Source of the DNA: Rebecca billardiae RCC1528
Taxonomy: Eukaryota; Haptophyta
Direction of reading: 5' to 3'
Assembly: GCA_965240325.2 (NCBI GenBank)
Contig: OZ251231.1
Coordinates: 62,001-126,000 of the forward strand
Length of the DNA: 64,000 nucleotides
The notes under the pieces are model-generated. The model worked only from the letters and a program-made list of their open reading frames with translations. It had not been told where the DNA came from and searched no databases. The position numbers and the translations under genes were made by a program. Below, piece after piece: positions 1 through 9,947 of this stretch; positions within the stretch are counted from its first letter, which is position 1, and each line of letters begins with the position of its first letter.

Positions 1-686
1 TTGTCGAGCTTGAGATGCTTCCGTTCGGCGTGCGCTTGCTTGCAGCTTGCCGCCTGCATTTGAACGTGATCGCGGAAGGTTAGTAGGCCGGATGCTCAGG
101 CCTCCTCGGCGTATATAATATTACAAGGTGCGTGCCACGCGCACCCATGACGCGCGGAAAGGCGTGCACACGCGTCCTCGCGCATCTTTCAGGCTGCAGT
201 CTTGGCCAAGATGATGAGAACAAGCCTGCCAGTGCCGCGCAGGCGCGAGCGCGCGGAGAGTTCTGGGATCCGACCCATGGTGTTGGGTGTACCTCGTGTG
301 CGACAACGACGAGGCGGACGAGCGCCGCAACTCAGGATTCGTGCACTCACCGGTCACCGAGGAGCCTGCACGTGAATCGCATTCCTTGCGCACGTGGGGG
401 CCGCCATCGGCCGTGAGAGGTACACCCAACGGGGCGTGACACCGATTCCCACTGGCGAGCACGGGTTTGTCGCCGTGACATAGTAAATGGAATCTGGTAG
501 AAATAAAACAGGCCGGCGGCCCGTCGCGGGTCCCTCGGGCCGTCGGGCTCGCGCCCTCGCGGGCCGACGTCACGACTCGCGGACTCCTCATCTGTCCTCA
601 GCTCACTGCTGCATCATGCCGCTCGGCGGCTGTCGACGCGCGACACGGCGCATCCGTCGGATGCGGCGCCGACGCGCCACGCCCCC
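1..686. other. Intergenic, no supported gene
   Basis: No frame here shows the strong third-position GC bias and domain-like composition of the real genes in this window. A short AT-rich patch (tatataatatta, near 111-123) stands out from its surroundings but cannot be assigned to a transcript. The segment lies beyond the 3' end of PRP3 and probably holds its 3' UTR in the last few hundred bases. Confidence 0.4.
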
Positions 687-3001
687 TCAGTCATCGTCGT
701 CGTCGTCCATCGGCGCGGCCGGCTGCTGCGCGGCGGCGGCGGACGGCCCGCCGCCGCCCCCGCCCGCGCCCGCGGCGAGCGTGAGCGGCAGCCCGTCCGC
801 GCGGCCGCCGGCGCCGCCGGCGCCGCGGCCGCCGAGCGCGGCCGCGCCGCCAAAGTGCTCGCCCAGCAGCTCCTCGGTCTCGAGCAGGTCGGCGAGCCCG
901 CCCACGCGCTGCGCGTCGTGCGCGAGCGCGGCGTCCCAGTAGTGCGCCGCGCCGCGCTCGGCCAGCCACCTGCGCGCCGCCTCTGCCGAGCGCACCTGCT
1001 CCACCTGCGGCCGCGCGGGAGGCGCCGCGCGTGCGCGCGCGCGGCCGCGCGCACACGCGGGGCGCGCGGCGTGAGCGGCGGCGGCGGCGGCGGCGGGCGC
1101 TGCGCGCGCGCGCGCGCGCGCAGCGCGCACGGTGAACCCCTTGAAGAAGGGCTTGGCGACGAGGCCGCGCCACACGAGCGCGCAGCTCGGCCGGTGCGCC
1201 GGCCTTGCCCTGAGCCCCGCGCCCGCCTCCGCCGCCTGTGCCGCCGCCTCGCCCTCCGCCTCCCAGCCCTCGTCCCACCGGATGCGCCGCAGCATCAGCG
1301 CGGCGTACGGCTTGTGCGCGCGCGCGCCGCCCTCGACGACGACGAGGTGGCATCCCGAGAAGCCGCCGTCCGCGGGCGCGGAGGAGGCGGCGTGCGCGTG
1401 CGGCCCCTGCTGCCCCTGCCCCTGCCCCTGCGGCCCGAACGGCCCCACGAGCAGACACACGCCTGAGAGCGCGAGCTGCTGCGCGTTGATGTCCACCTTG
1501 TGCAGCTTCTGCCGGTCCGCGATGTGGGAGACCTTGTACACGCACACGTGCACGCCCTCCGCCAGGTCGCGCGCCGCGCGCTCGCGCCGCTTCTGCTGCC
1601 GCTGGTCCTTGCTCAGACGGCTCTCCTCGTTGCGCCGCGCGTGCGCCGCCTCGCGCGCCGCCACCTGCTGCCGCACGCGCGCCTCGATGGCGGAGGGGTT
1701 GGCGACGGCCGACTCGCCGAGCGCGCGCATCAGGTTGGAGAGCTTCACCTTGGGCTCGGGCGGCGCGGCGAGCCCGGCGCGCACCGCGTCCTGCCTCTCG
1801 CGCTCCTGCGCGTGCCGCCGCTGCGTGCGCAGCTTGCGCCGCTCCTTGGCCGTGAGCGGCAGCGGCTGCGGCGGCGGCGGCGGCCGCTCGGCGGGCGGCG
1901 CGACCGGCGGCGGGTGCTCGACGTAGTGCGTGACGCGCTCGGGCTCGACGCCGTGCGCGTACGCCGGCGCGACGCGCCCGTCCGCGCCCGCCGCCTGCCG
2001 CGCGATCTGCGCGTCCCACCACTCGATCGGCGGCGGCGGCTGCGGCGCAAACAGCCCGGAGGACACGGCCGCGGCCGCGCGCGCGCGCGCCGCCTCGGCC
2101 GCGGCCGCGGCCGGGTCGGCGGGCGGCGGCGCGTGCGGCGGGCCCGCGGCGGGCTCCTGCGCGCCCGCCTGCGCGGCGCGCGCGGCGAACAGCGCGTCCA
2201 CGCGCGCCTGCGCGCGCAGCTCCTCTGCCTGCGCGCTCAGCTCGCCCGGCGCGTGGAAGGCAAGCCCGCGCCGGCCGCGCGCCGCGCGCGCCGCGCCCGA
2301 CGGGTCGGCGGGCGGGCCGGCGGCGGCGGGGCCGATGGCGCGCGCGCCGCCGCCGCGCGCGTGCCCCGCCCCCTCGCCCAGGTGCGCCAGGTACGGGTTT
2401 GGCCGCGCGGCGGCCGCGCGCTCCTGCGCGGCGCGGTTTGCCTGTGTGGCGCGGAGCGCGCGGCGCGGAGGGCGCGGGTGAGGGCGGCGGCTGAGCGCGC
2501 GCGCGGGGCGGGTGGGGGTTGCGGCGCGGTCGAATCCGCGCGCACCTTGACCGTCGCGGTCGGCGCGCTCGCGCTCTGCACGACGCGCCCGGACGCGCTG
2601 TCGACGAGGTTGCCCGCGCCGTCCAGGACCAGAGACGCGTGCAGGCCCGAGGAGGCGGCGGCGGCGGGGCGCGGGGCGGCGTGCGCGGCGGGGGGCGGCG
2701 GGGCGTGCGCGGCGGCCGGCCGGCCGGGCGCGCCCGCGCCGCCGCCCGCCGCCGCGGCGGGGAGCTTGCCCGCCGCGGCGAGGCCGGCGAGCTGCGCCTT
2801 GACCGCGCCCGCGCGCTGCAGCGCCTCGCGCGCGCGCGCCTTGGCGGCGGCGATGGCGGCGGCGTCGAGGGCGGGCGGGGGCGGGGGCGCGGCGGTGGCG
2901 GCCTGCGCCGCGTCGTTGGCCTCGGCGCCCGCGCCCCACCGGCTCCGCTTCGGCGCGGGCGGATCCGCCGGCGCGTCCTTGCGCTTCGCCGTGTCGGCCA
3001 T
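687..3001 (-). CDS. PRP3: U4/U6 small nuclear ribonucleoprotein Prp3, three exons
   Basis: Prp3 is a scaffold of the U4/U6.U5 tri-snRNP in the nucleus and is needed for pre-mRNA splicing. I model exons 3001-2546, 2441-1131 and 1004-687, with introns of 104 and 126 nt, both GTGCGC...CAG and both phase 0, giving 694 residues. This is close to the length of human PRPF3. Landmarks in order are: the family-like IEWWD block (about residue 292), PEPKVKLSNLMRALG (about 380), the basic Prp3 core with VHVCVYKVSHI, and a C-terminal DUF1115-type domain (VVVEGGARAHK, MLRRIRWDE, AHYWDAAL). The joins matter: ...TVK|AN... and ...KGFT|VEQ... restore family-like sequence, whereas reading through the introns does not. 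No N-terminal PWI domain is visible. The protein ends in a run of aspartates. The start at 3001 opens MADTAKRKD; the neighbouring gene is divergent, 114 bp away. Confidence 0.93.
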
Positions 3002-3115
3002 CGTGGCCCAAAGCGGAGACACGCCGCCGTCGCGCCACTGCGCGGCGGCCGAGCCGGAGGGTCTGCACCCGTCCGGCACGGCCCGCGCGACGAATTTCTG
3101 CTTGCCGCGCAGCTC
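3002..3115. promoter_or_regulatory. Short bidirectional promoter between PRP3 and the 3116 gene
   Basis: Only 114 bp separate the two divergent start codons, so the core promoters and both 5' UTRs must be packed here or overlap the genes. A TTTCTGC motif lies near 3096-3102, about 15 bp before the plus-strand ATG. TTCTG also occurs in the two other divergent gaps of this window (25064-25185 and 62573-62689). The function of the motif is inference. Confidence 0.5.
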
Positions 3116-5593
3116 ATGAACGGGCGGAGGATGGCCGCTCCGCGGGTCGCGCTCGCCGCCGCGCTGCTCGCGGCGAGCGCGGCGCGCGGGCGCGGCGCGC
3201 TCTCGGCGCGGCTGCGGCCGTACGCGCGCCCCGCGCCGGAGATCGTCGCGCTGCTCGAGCGGCGCGGTGCCGCCGGCTGCGACGCGCGCGCCGCCGCCGC
3301 CGACCCGGGCGGGTGGCTCGGCGGCGGCGCGTCGCTGTGCGATCTCGTGCGCGCGGACGCGTCGGCGCCGGCGCCCGCGCCGGGGCTGGCGCGCTGGCGC
3401 GAGCTGTGCGAGGCGCTGCGGCCGCACGCGACCAACCTCACCCTCGCGCACTACGCGCACACCCACGCGCGCGGCGCCACCTTTGGCGAGGTCGCGGACG
3501 CGGCCGAGGTCGTGGGCGCGCGCGCGCTGCAGCTGATGCTCCAGTTCCTGCTCGGGCTGGCGCCGCGGTGGGAGGTGCGCGCGGCGCGGCGGCCGACGTC
3601 GCCCGACGAGCTCTCGCGGCTCAACCGCGCCGCCGCCGCCGTCGTCGTCGGCCCCGGCCCGCTCCTCGGCGCGGGCGCGGCGGCGGCGGCCGGGCGCGGC
3701 GGGCGCGCGTCCGGCTGGGGCTGGGGCGCGCACCGCACGCACGTGCTCGGGCTGCGCGCGCCGCTCTTCGTGGCGGGCGCCGAGTGGAACGGCGCGGCGC
3801 ACGGGGCGGACGCCGCCGCGCGCGCCGCGCACGCCGCGCAGCAGGCCGACTCGCTCGAGGCGCTCGCGCGCGCCGCCGCCGCCACGGTCGGTGTCGGCTC
3901 CTCGGCCGCGCTCGGCCACGCCGCCGGCGCGTTCGGCCGAGCCGACAAGGCGTGGCGCAAGCGGGGCGGCGGCGGGGTGGGCGGGACGCGGCGGCTCGAG
4001 TGGCGCGAGCGGCTGGCGTACCAGCCGTGCCCCACCGCGCTCCTCGCGCTCCTCCACCCGTGCCTCCGCGCGCCGCCGCGCCCCGCGGGCCGCGTGCTCG
4101 CCGTGCGCGCGGACGCGGCCGCGCTCGGCGGCGCCGCGCGCGCGCAGCTGTGCGCGTGGCTGGCGCGCGCGCACGGCGCGGGCTGGCGCGTGCACGCCGT
4201 GCAGCTCGGCCCGCGCGACACGGCGCTCTCCAACGCGCTGCGCCGCGCGTCCGTGCCGCACGAGCGCGTACCGCTCGGGCAGACGGCCGCGCGCTCCGCG
4301 CCGAGAGGCGGCGCGGACGGCGGCGCGGACGCGCGGCAGCGCGCGCTGTGGGCGGGCGCACTCGGCTACTACCGCACGGTGGCGGTGGCCGCGTCCACGC
4401 CCGGTCTGGGCGTGAGCATCCCGTGGGGGCTCGGCGTGCCCACGCTCGCGCTGCTCCCGCCGCCCCGCGGCGGCGCCGTTGCCGAGGGCGCAGCCGCCGG
4501 CCTCGAGGCCGACGCGGGCGGCGGCGCGCCGCTCGGCGTGCAGCTGGGCGCGCCGCCGGCGGCGGCGGCGGCGGCGGCTCAGGGCGGCGGCGGCGCGCGC
4601 GAGCGGCGGCGCTCGGTCGAGGACGCGCTCACGGCCGCGCTCTCGCGGCTGCACGACTCGCGCGAGAGCGTGGCGCGCGCGATGGCGCGCGCGCAGCGCA
4701 ACCTGCTCGGCGCGTCCGCCGCCAACGCGCACCGGCTCGGGCTGCAGCTGCTCGCGCGCGCAGCAGACCTGGCCGCGGACGCGGCGCTGCGCGCGCAGCC
4801 CGGCCGCACGCTCGAGGCGCTCAGGGGCGCGCACGCGGGCGAGGACGTGTACGTCCTCGCCTCGGGCAAGTCCCTCGACTACGTCGAGCCCGCCTTCTTC
4901 GCGGGGCGCGTGACGGTGGGCGTGAACCAAGCGTACCGCCGCTTCGCCAACCTGAGCTATCTGGTGCGCAAGGAGGGCATCGGCGGGGGCGTGGGCAGCT
5001 TTGGCGAGGCGGTGGCGCGCGCGGGCGCGCGCACGACGCACGTCGTCGCGCGCGGCGCGTCCGGGCTGCCCAACAGCGACAACCTCCGCGCGGCCGTCAC
5101 GCAGTGGGACCACCTGGGCCCGCGGCTGGTCGTGTTCGAGCATGGCTGCCACACCGAGCTGTGCAACGGCTCGAGGGTGCGGGGCCTGCCGCCGGAGGGC
5201 GAGGGGCTGGTCGTGAGCAGCTCGACCGTCACCAGCGCCCTCCACCTCGCCGCGCACATGGGCGCGCGCGCGGTCATCCTCGCCGGGCACGACGCGGGCA
5301 GGTTGGACGGCGAGACCAACTACCGCGGCTACCACACGGCGCAGACGCTCGGCATCGCGTGGGGCGCGCACGTGACCACCAACACGGGCGCGCGCGTGCG
5401 CAACGCGGACGCGTACGCCGCGTGGCTCGGCGGCTCGCTCGGCAACATCGACATCGAGGCGGACACGGTGGCGCTGCGCGCGCTGCTGCGCGTGCGCTAC
5501 CCGGGCCTGCACGTGCACTCGCTCAACCCGTTTGTCGACCTCGCGCTCGAGGGGCACGCGTTCGAGCGCCTCGGCAAGAAGCGGCGGCGCTGA
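3116..5593 (+). CDS. Secreted/Golgi protein: pyruvyltransferase-like region plus DUF115/Maf-like domain
   Basis: This is a single 825-residue frame with no clear intron. The start ATG at 3116 (MNGRRMAAPR; a second ATG lies at 3131) is followed by a hydrophobic leader VALAAALLAASAARG, so entry into the secretory pathway is likely. Residues about 150-480 resemble polysaccharide pyruvyl transferases in layout: VVVGPGPLLG, then a Rossmann-like second half with VLAVRADAA, VHAVQLG and TPGLGVSIPWGLGVPTLALL. The C-terminal part has VYVLASGKSLDYV (about 578), VGVNQAYRRF and GARAVILAGHDAG (about 719), the pattern of DUF115/Maf-type sugar-transferase folds. A role in modifying surface or scale polysaccharide is inference. 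The pyruvyltransferase call is weaker than the DUF115 call. Alanine-rich low-complexity linkers separate the two halves. Confidence 0.6.
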   Translation: MNGRRMAAPRVALAAALLAASAARGRGALSARLRPYARPAPEIVALLERRGAAGCDARAAAADPGGWLGGGASLCDLVRADASAPAPAPGLARWRELCEALRPHATNLTLAHYAHTHARGATFGEVADAAEVVGARALQLMLQFLLGLAPRWEVRAARRPTSPDELSRLNRAAAAVVVGPGPLLGAGAAAAAGRGGRASGWGWGAHRTHVLGLRAPLFVAGAEWNGAAHGADAAARAAHAAQQADSLEALARAAAATVGVGSSAALGHAAGAFGRADKAWRKRGGGGVGGTRRLEWRERLAYQPCPTALLALLHPCLRAPPRPAGRVLAVRADAAALGGAARAQLCAWLARAHGAGWRVHAVQLGPRDTALSNALRRASVPHERVPLGQTAARSAPRGGADGGADARQRALWAGALGYYRTVAVAASTPGLGVSIPWGLGVPTLALLPPPRGGAVAEGAAAGLEADAGGGAPLGVQLGAPPAAAAAAAQGGGGARERRRSVEDALTAALSRLHDSRESVARAMARAQRNLLGASAANAHRLGLQLLARAADLAADAALRAQPGRTLEALRGAHAGEDVYVLASGKSLDYVEPAFFAGRVTVGVNQAYRRFANLSYLVRKEGIGGGVGSFGEAVARAGARTTHVVARGASGLPNSDNLRAAVTQWDHLGPRLVVFEHGCHTELCNGSRVRGLPPEGEGLVVSSSTVTSALHLAAHMGARAVILAGHDAGRLDGETNYRGYHTAQTLGIAWGAHVTTNTGARVRNADAYAAWLGGSLGNIDIEADTVALRALLRVRYPGLHVHSLNPFVDLALEGHAFERLGKKRRR

Positions 5594-6301
5594 GCGAGTC
5601 TGACGACGCAGCGCGGGCCGCGCGGCCTGCCCGCGGCGCGGCTCTATCTAGCGTAGTCGTGGCGGCTCGTCTCAGCCGTCACGCCGTCTGCGTGCCGGCC
5701 CGTGGGCGGAGACGTCGACCGTGCCGCAGTGGGCGGGCCGCGCTGGCGGCGCGGGCCCGGTCGTCCGTGCTTACGGTGTCACGTGAAGCAGTCGATCGTC
5801 CCGAAATACGCGTCTCACAGACTCACAGGTCATCCCCGGAATCCGTCGCCAGGCCGCCGAACCGCGCTGCCAGCGGCAGCGGTCATAGTGCAGACACTTG
5901 GGCGGCGGTTAACTACGTAGTAATCATCAAGGCACTCGACATGCCGATGTGCGTCGTCCGATCTCATCATCAAGCTGACATCAATGTATTCATAAATAAT
6001 TATAATGTAATACGTCCCGCGCCCAACCGGCGTCGCGCCCTGTGGCCTGTCCGGTCCCGCGGTCCGCCAGCGCGGGGACCGCGGCGCCAGCAGCGCGCGG
6101 TCCAGCGCAGCAGACTTGCTGCGCCAGTCAGGGATCGTCGAGCAGTGCTGAATGCGATCTGCGTCAGCCTCTGTTGCTGCAGATGCATCCGACGGTCAAT
6201 CGGCGCCTCAGCGTCGGGCGCGCACGGCACGCACGCGGCGCATGCGCGCGGCTGCGCCTCCCCGCCGAGCGGAGCGCGCGCCGTGCAGCGCGCGCAGCGG
6301 C
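5594..6301. other. Intergenic, AT-rich core
   Basis: This gap lies between the 3' ends of two convergent genes. The stretch about 5920-6010 is clearly AT-rich (aataattataatgtaata) and would suit 3' UTR or polyadenylation signals for one or both genes. I see no conserved coding frame, tRNA or repeat unit. Confidence 0.4.
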
Positions 6302-6601
6302 TCACTTCTTCTTGGTGGCGCGCGCACGCGCAGGCTTGGCCGCGGGCTTCTTCGCCGGCGCCTTCTTGGTCGCGGGCTTCTTCGCCGGCGCCTTCTTCGC
6401 CGGCGCCTTCTTCGCCGGCGAGGCCTTCTTGGTCGGCGGCTTCTTGGCGGGCCGCTTGGCGGGCGACGGCTTCTTCGCCGCGGGCTTCTTGGCGATGGCG
6501 GCCTTGGGCTTGGCGGCGGGCTTCTTGACGGGCGAGGCCTTCTTCGCGGCGGGCTTGGCTGCCCTCGCCTTCTTTGGTGATGCTCCCTTCGTGGCGGCCA
6601 T
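6302..6601 (-). CDS. Histone H1-like lysine/alanine-rich basic protein without globular domain
   Basis: The 99-residue product consists almost wholly of K, A and P in AKKP/AKKA-type repeats, ending in KKK. It looks like the C-terminal tail of histone H1. Five S/T-P-x-K type sites (SPKK, SPVK, SPAK three times) match the cyclin-dependent-kinase sites that regulate H1 tails. There is no winged-helix globular domain, which is also the case for H1-like proteins of some protists and bacteria. The likely role is linker-DNA binding and chromatin compaction in the nucleus. I chose the ATG at 6601 (MAATKGASPKK), where the basic composition begins; upstream in-frame residues look like 5' UTR. It is uninterrupted. 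A non-histone basic nuclear protein is the main alternative. Confidence 0.8.
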   Translation of the reverse strand: MAATKGASPKKARAAKPAAKKASPVKKPAAKPKAAIAKKPAAKKPSPAKRPAKKPPTKKASPAKKAPAKKAPAKKPATKKAPAKKPAAKPARARATKKK

Positions 6602-8383
6602 GGCTGTGCTCGGCGGTGCGGGCTCGACGGGCGGTGTCGAAGTCAAATTGGCGGCGTGGGCGGGCGGTGCTGCGGTGTGCAGCGGGCGCACAAACGCGAC
6701 AGGAGGGGCCGGTGTTTCGGGATCGGCCAGTTTTGCATGGCCGTTTCGTAACAGCTCGCCGATCTTCGAATACACGCGGAGAGCTCGATTTCGTCAATCG
6801 GAAGATTCCTCTCGTTGGCACCACTGGGGACACGGCACCCAGGGTCGGAGAAAATCGGCGCGCTTTTTATTTCCGCTTTTCATTTATTCAGCCGCGCGCT
6901 TCGCGGCGGCCGCGTGCGTCTCGGGCGAGCGGGCGACGGCGCCGCGCTCCCGAGCGTGTGGACGATCCCGCGAGCGCAGAGCCAGCGAGCTAAGCTGGGC
7001 AGTCGTGCTGAAGTGCCATGCGCCGCTTCGCGCCGCGCATCGCATTCGGCTGTACTTGCCTCGGGCCAGCATGTCTGTGCACACCGCCACACGGCCAGCC
7101 GCTCCCCCGCGTGCGCCATTCGAGGCGAGACAAACACGGAGCGTGCGCTTCCGCGTGGCGAGGCCTACACTGTACGCACGGCGCTGCCTTGCGCCGCCGC
7201 GCATGAGCGCGGGTCCGCGAACAGCTGCGTTCAGGTGTGCTGATTGCATCCTTCATACGATTCGATTGGTCGAACAAGCGCTCTAGCCCGGCGACGACGT
7301 TGCAGCGCACGCCATGCTGATCTGCGGTGACGCGCAGCATGTGCGCTCGCGCGGAGTGCCCGCACACGTGCCTGCTGTCCAGCTCTGCCCCGGCATTGAC
7401 CTCCCTGACTTGTGCTCCGACGTCAATCTTGGCCCGAGGTAGTACGTACATGCATGCGCGCTGATGCAGAACATACCTGAACGAGGCCCATGGCCTGCAT
7501 GGATGTGCCTCCTCGGATGACACGGCGCGTGCATGAATGTGTGTACACTACCTCGTCAAGCAGTAGCTCACGCCTGGACGTTCGTGTCGAACTTCACGGT
7601 GCGCATCACGCACGCACGGTCAGCCTTGATGGACGGCACCCATGCAGCCGGAAGGCAGCATCAGCCTGCCCAAGACGTGAGCATCCAGCCCCGACGCCGC
7701 TTCCGGGGCCTGAATGGCGCGCGCTCCTTTCACGCGAGAATGTGCTCACTACATCACTATCCAGCAGGGCGCATGTCAGTGCTTTCCATGCTCACACGAC
7801 CCTTGCCGTAGGTCGATGCCGACAGCTGCGTGATGCTCGATCGTGCCAGTTTGACGGCTGTGTGACCAGTGCAGATGCGCATGCCAGGCAGCGTACTGTG
7901 ACGAGCGATGACGCGTGCACAAACTACCTGGGCATTGCCCAGTGCAACCAAGTGCCGGACGCCGACGCCGCTGCTCGCGGCACGCGTGCAGTCAGCCGAG
8001 GAATGCACACAACTTCCTTGTCGTTAATGTTGGTGCGGCGCACGCGATGGCCTGAGGCGCGGCGGATGCAGTGATTCCGAACGGCGAGCGGTGGAACGAC
8101 GCAAATAGCTGCTCTTCAGCCGCGCTCAACCACGCGCACCGCCTTCGCGGGCACGCAACTACCGCAGGAGGGCGCGCAGTCGGCGCCCATCTCGCCCCTC
8201 CAGCGCCGCCCAGCGCGCTGTTAGTGCAGCCGCCAGCGGCAGAGGTTGGTGGTGCTCTCACGGCATCACCAACATATTCGGAAAAGAAAATCCCCACCCG
8301 AAATTCCTGCGCCCAGTGGCAACCAGACCGGGCCCGTTGCGCAGCATGAGCGCGCGCCGATCGCGAGGCCTCCGCCGCGCGAA
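6602..8383. other. Intergenic, 1.8 kb, no supported gene
   Basis: The open frames here (for example 7490-8074 on plus) lack the strong third-position GC bias of the neighbouring genes and match no domain I know. The first 250 bp should hold the promoter of the H1-like gene, and about 8070-8383 the 3' UTR of the RCC1-BTB gene. An AT-rich patch at about 8270-8300 (attcggaaaagaaaat) is the best local candidate for 3'-end signals. No RNA gene or long repeat was recognised. Confidence 0.35.
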
Positions 8384-8405
8384 TCAGGAGGCCTCCTCCT
8401 CCTCC

Positions 8406-8437
<32 letters not shown>

Positions 8438-9915
8438 CGGCGCCGCGGCGAGCAGCGCGGCGCACGCCGTCTCGAGCCGCGGCGCGTCGTGCTGCGCGCC
8501 GAACGCGCCGAGCGAGCGCAGCCACGCGCGCAGCTGCGCGGCGTCCTCCTCCTCGCCGCCCGGCGCGGCCGCGGGCGCGGCGGCGCCGAGCTGCTCGGCG
8601 GCGGCGAGCGCGTGGTCGATCAGCGCGCCCTGCGCGATCTGCGTCAGCCCGCCCAGGCAGAGCACCGACGCCGCGCGCAGCACCTCGGTGCAGAAGCCGA
8701 CCGGCGCGGCGGCGCCCGCGTCGTCCGCCGCCGCCGCCTCCGGCACGAGCTGTGCGCAGCCCGCCCACGCGGCGAACTGCGCGAGCAGCCGGCCGCACGC
8801 GCCGCGCTCGGCGAGGCCCTCGCCCCCGCCGTCGGGCGCGTACGCGTACGCCAGCGCCGCGCGCGTCGCGCGCGGCGCCAGCCCGTACCCGCTCAGGTCG
8901 AGCTCGGCGCGGCCCGCGTCGGTGAAGTAGGTTGCAGCGAGCAGCGTGCGGAAGTAGGCACAGCCCGCGCCGAGGAGCGCGCGGTGGGCGGGGACGACGC
9001 ACGGCGCGGCGGGGTCGGCGCTCACCACGATGCGCAGGTCGGCGTGCAGCCCGTCGGCGAGCACGCGCGCGCACTCGCCCAGCCACTCGTCCTCCGCCGC
9101 GCCGGACGGGCCGCGCAGCGCGGCCGCGCACGGCGGCGGCGGCTGCGGCGGCGGCTCGGGGCGCACGTCGGCGCCCAGGCCGTCGGCGCGGCCGTGGAGG
9201 TGGCGCGCGCGCCACGCGAGCGCGTGCTCGCGCAGCCCGGGCACGTGCATCGCCTTCGCCAGCGCGAGCAGCGGGCGCAGCAGCGGCAGGCTCAGCCGCT
9301 CCGTGCCGCGCGTGTGCGCCCACTCAAGAGCGGCGCCAAACGCGCGCGCGGACGCGCGCGGCAGGCGCAGCGGCTGCGGGGCGAGGCGGCGGCGCGCGGG
9401 CGGGGCGCGCGAGGGGCGCGCTCGGGCCGGAGCGGCGCGCTTCGACGCGCGCGCGCGCGCGCGCACGCGCACGCGCCGCACCTCGCCGTGCGCGCGCGCG
9501 CAGTAGCGGCCGCTGAGCGCGTGCGCGGCCGCCAGCCACGGCCACGCGCGCGCGAGCACGCACGCGTGGCAGCGGAAGAGCCGCGCGTCCGCGCCCTCGC
9601 CGACGAGGAAGGCGGCGTCGGCGAGCTCGGAGAGCAGCGGGTCGGCGCGCAGCAGCGCGTGCCGCACGCCGCGCGCCGCCGCGCGCCGCTGCGCGCCCGC
9701 GCTGTCCGCGACGAGCGCGATCGCGTGCCGCGCGCCGAGCGCGAGGCCGCGCACGCGCGCGCCGTCGAGCGCCTCGACGCGCCGCGGGCTCAGCTGGTAG
9801 CGCGCGCCGCCGTGGCCGAGGATGCCCGCCGTGCCCCAGCCGAAGGTGGCGACGCGCCCGCCCTCGAGGAGCAGCGCCGTCTGCAGGTGCCCGCAGCGCA
9901 CGCCCTCCACGCTGC

Positions 9916-9947
<32 letters not shown>

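Noticed and set aside
687-3441. Long minus-strand frames overlapping PRP3 and the divergent 3116 gene (up to about 1,100 codons)
   Set aside because: In DNA of this GC content stops are rare in all frames. These frames are Arg/Ala/Pro-rich, cross the PRP3 start and intron 1 without domain logic, and only contain the PRP3 exon 1 by accident.
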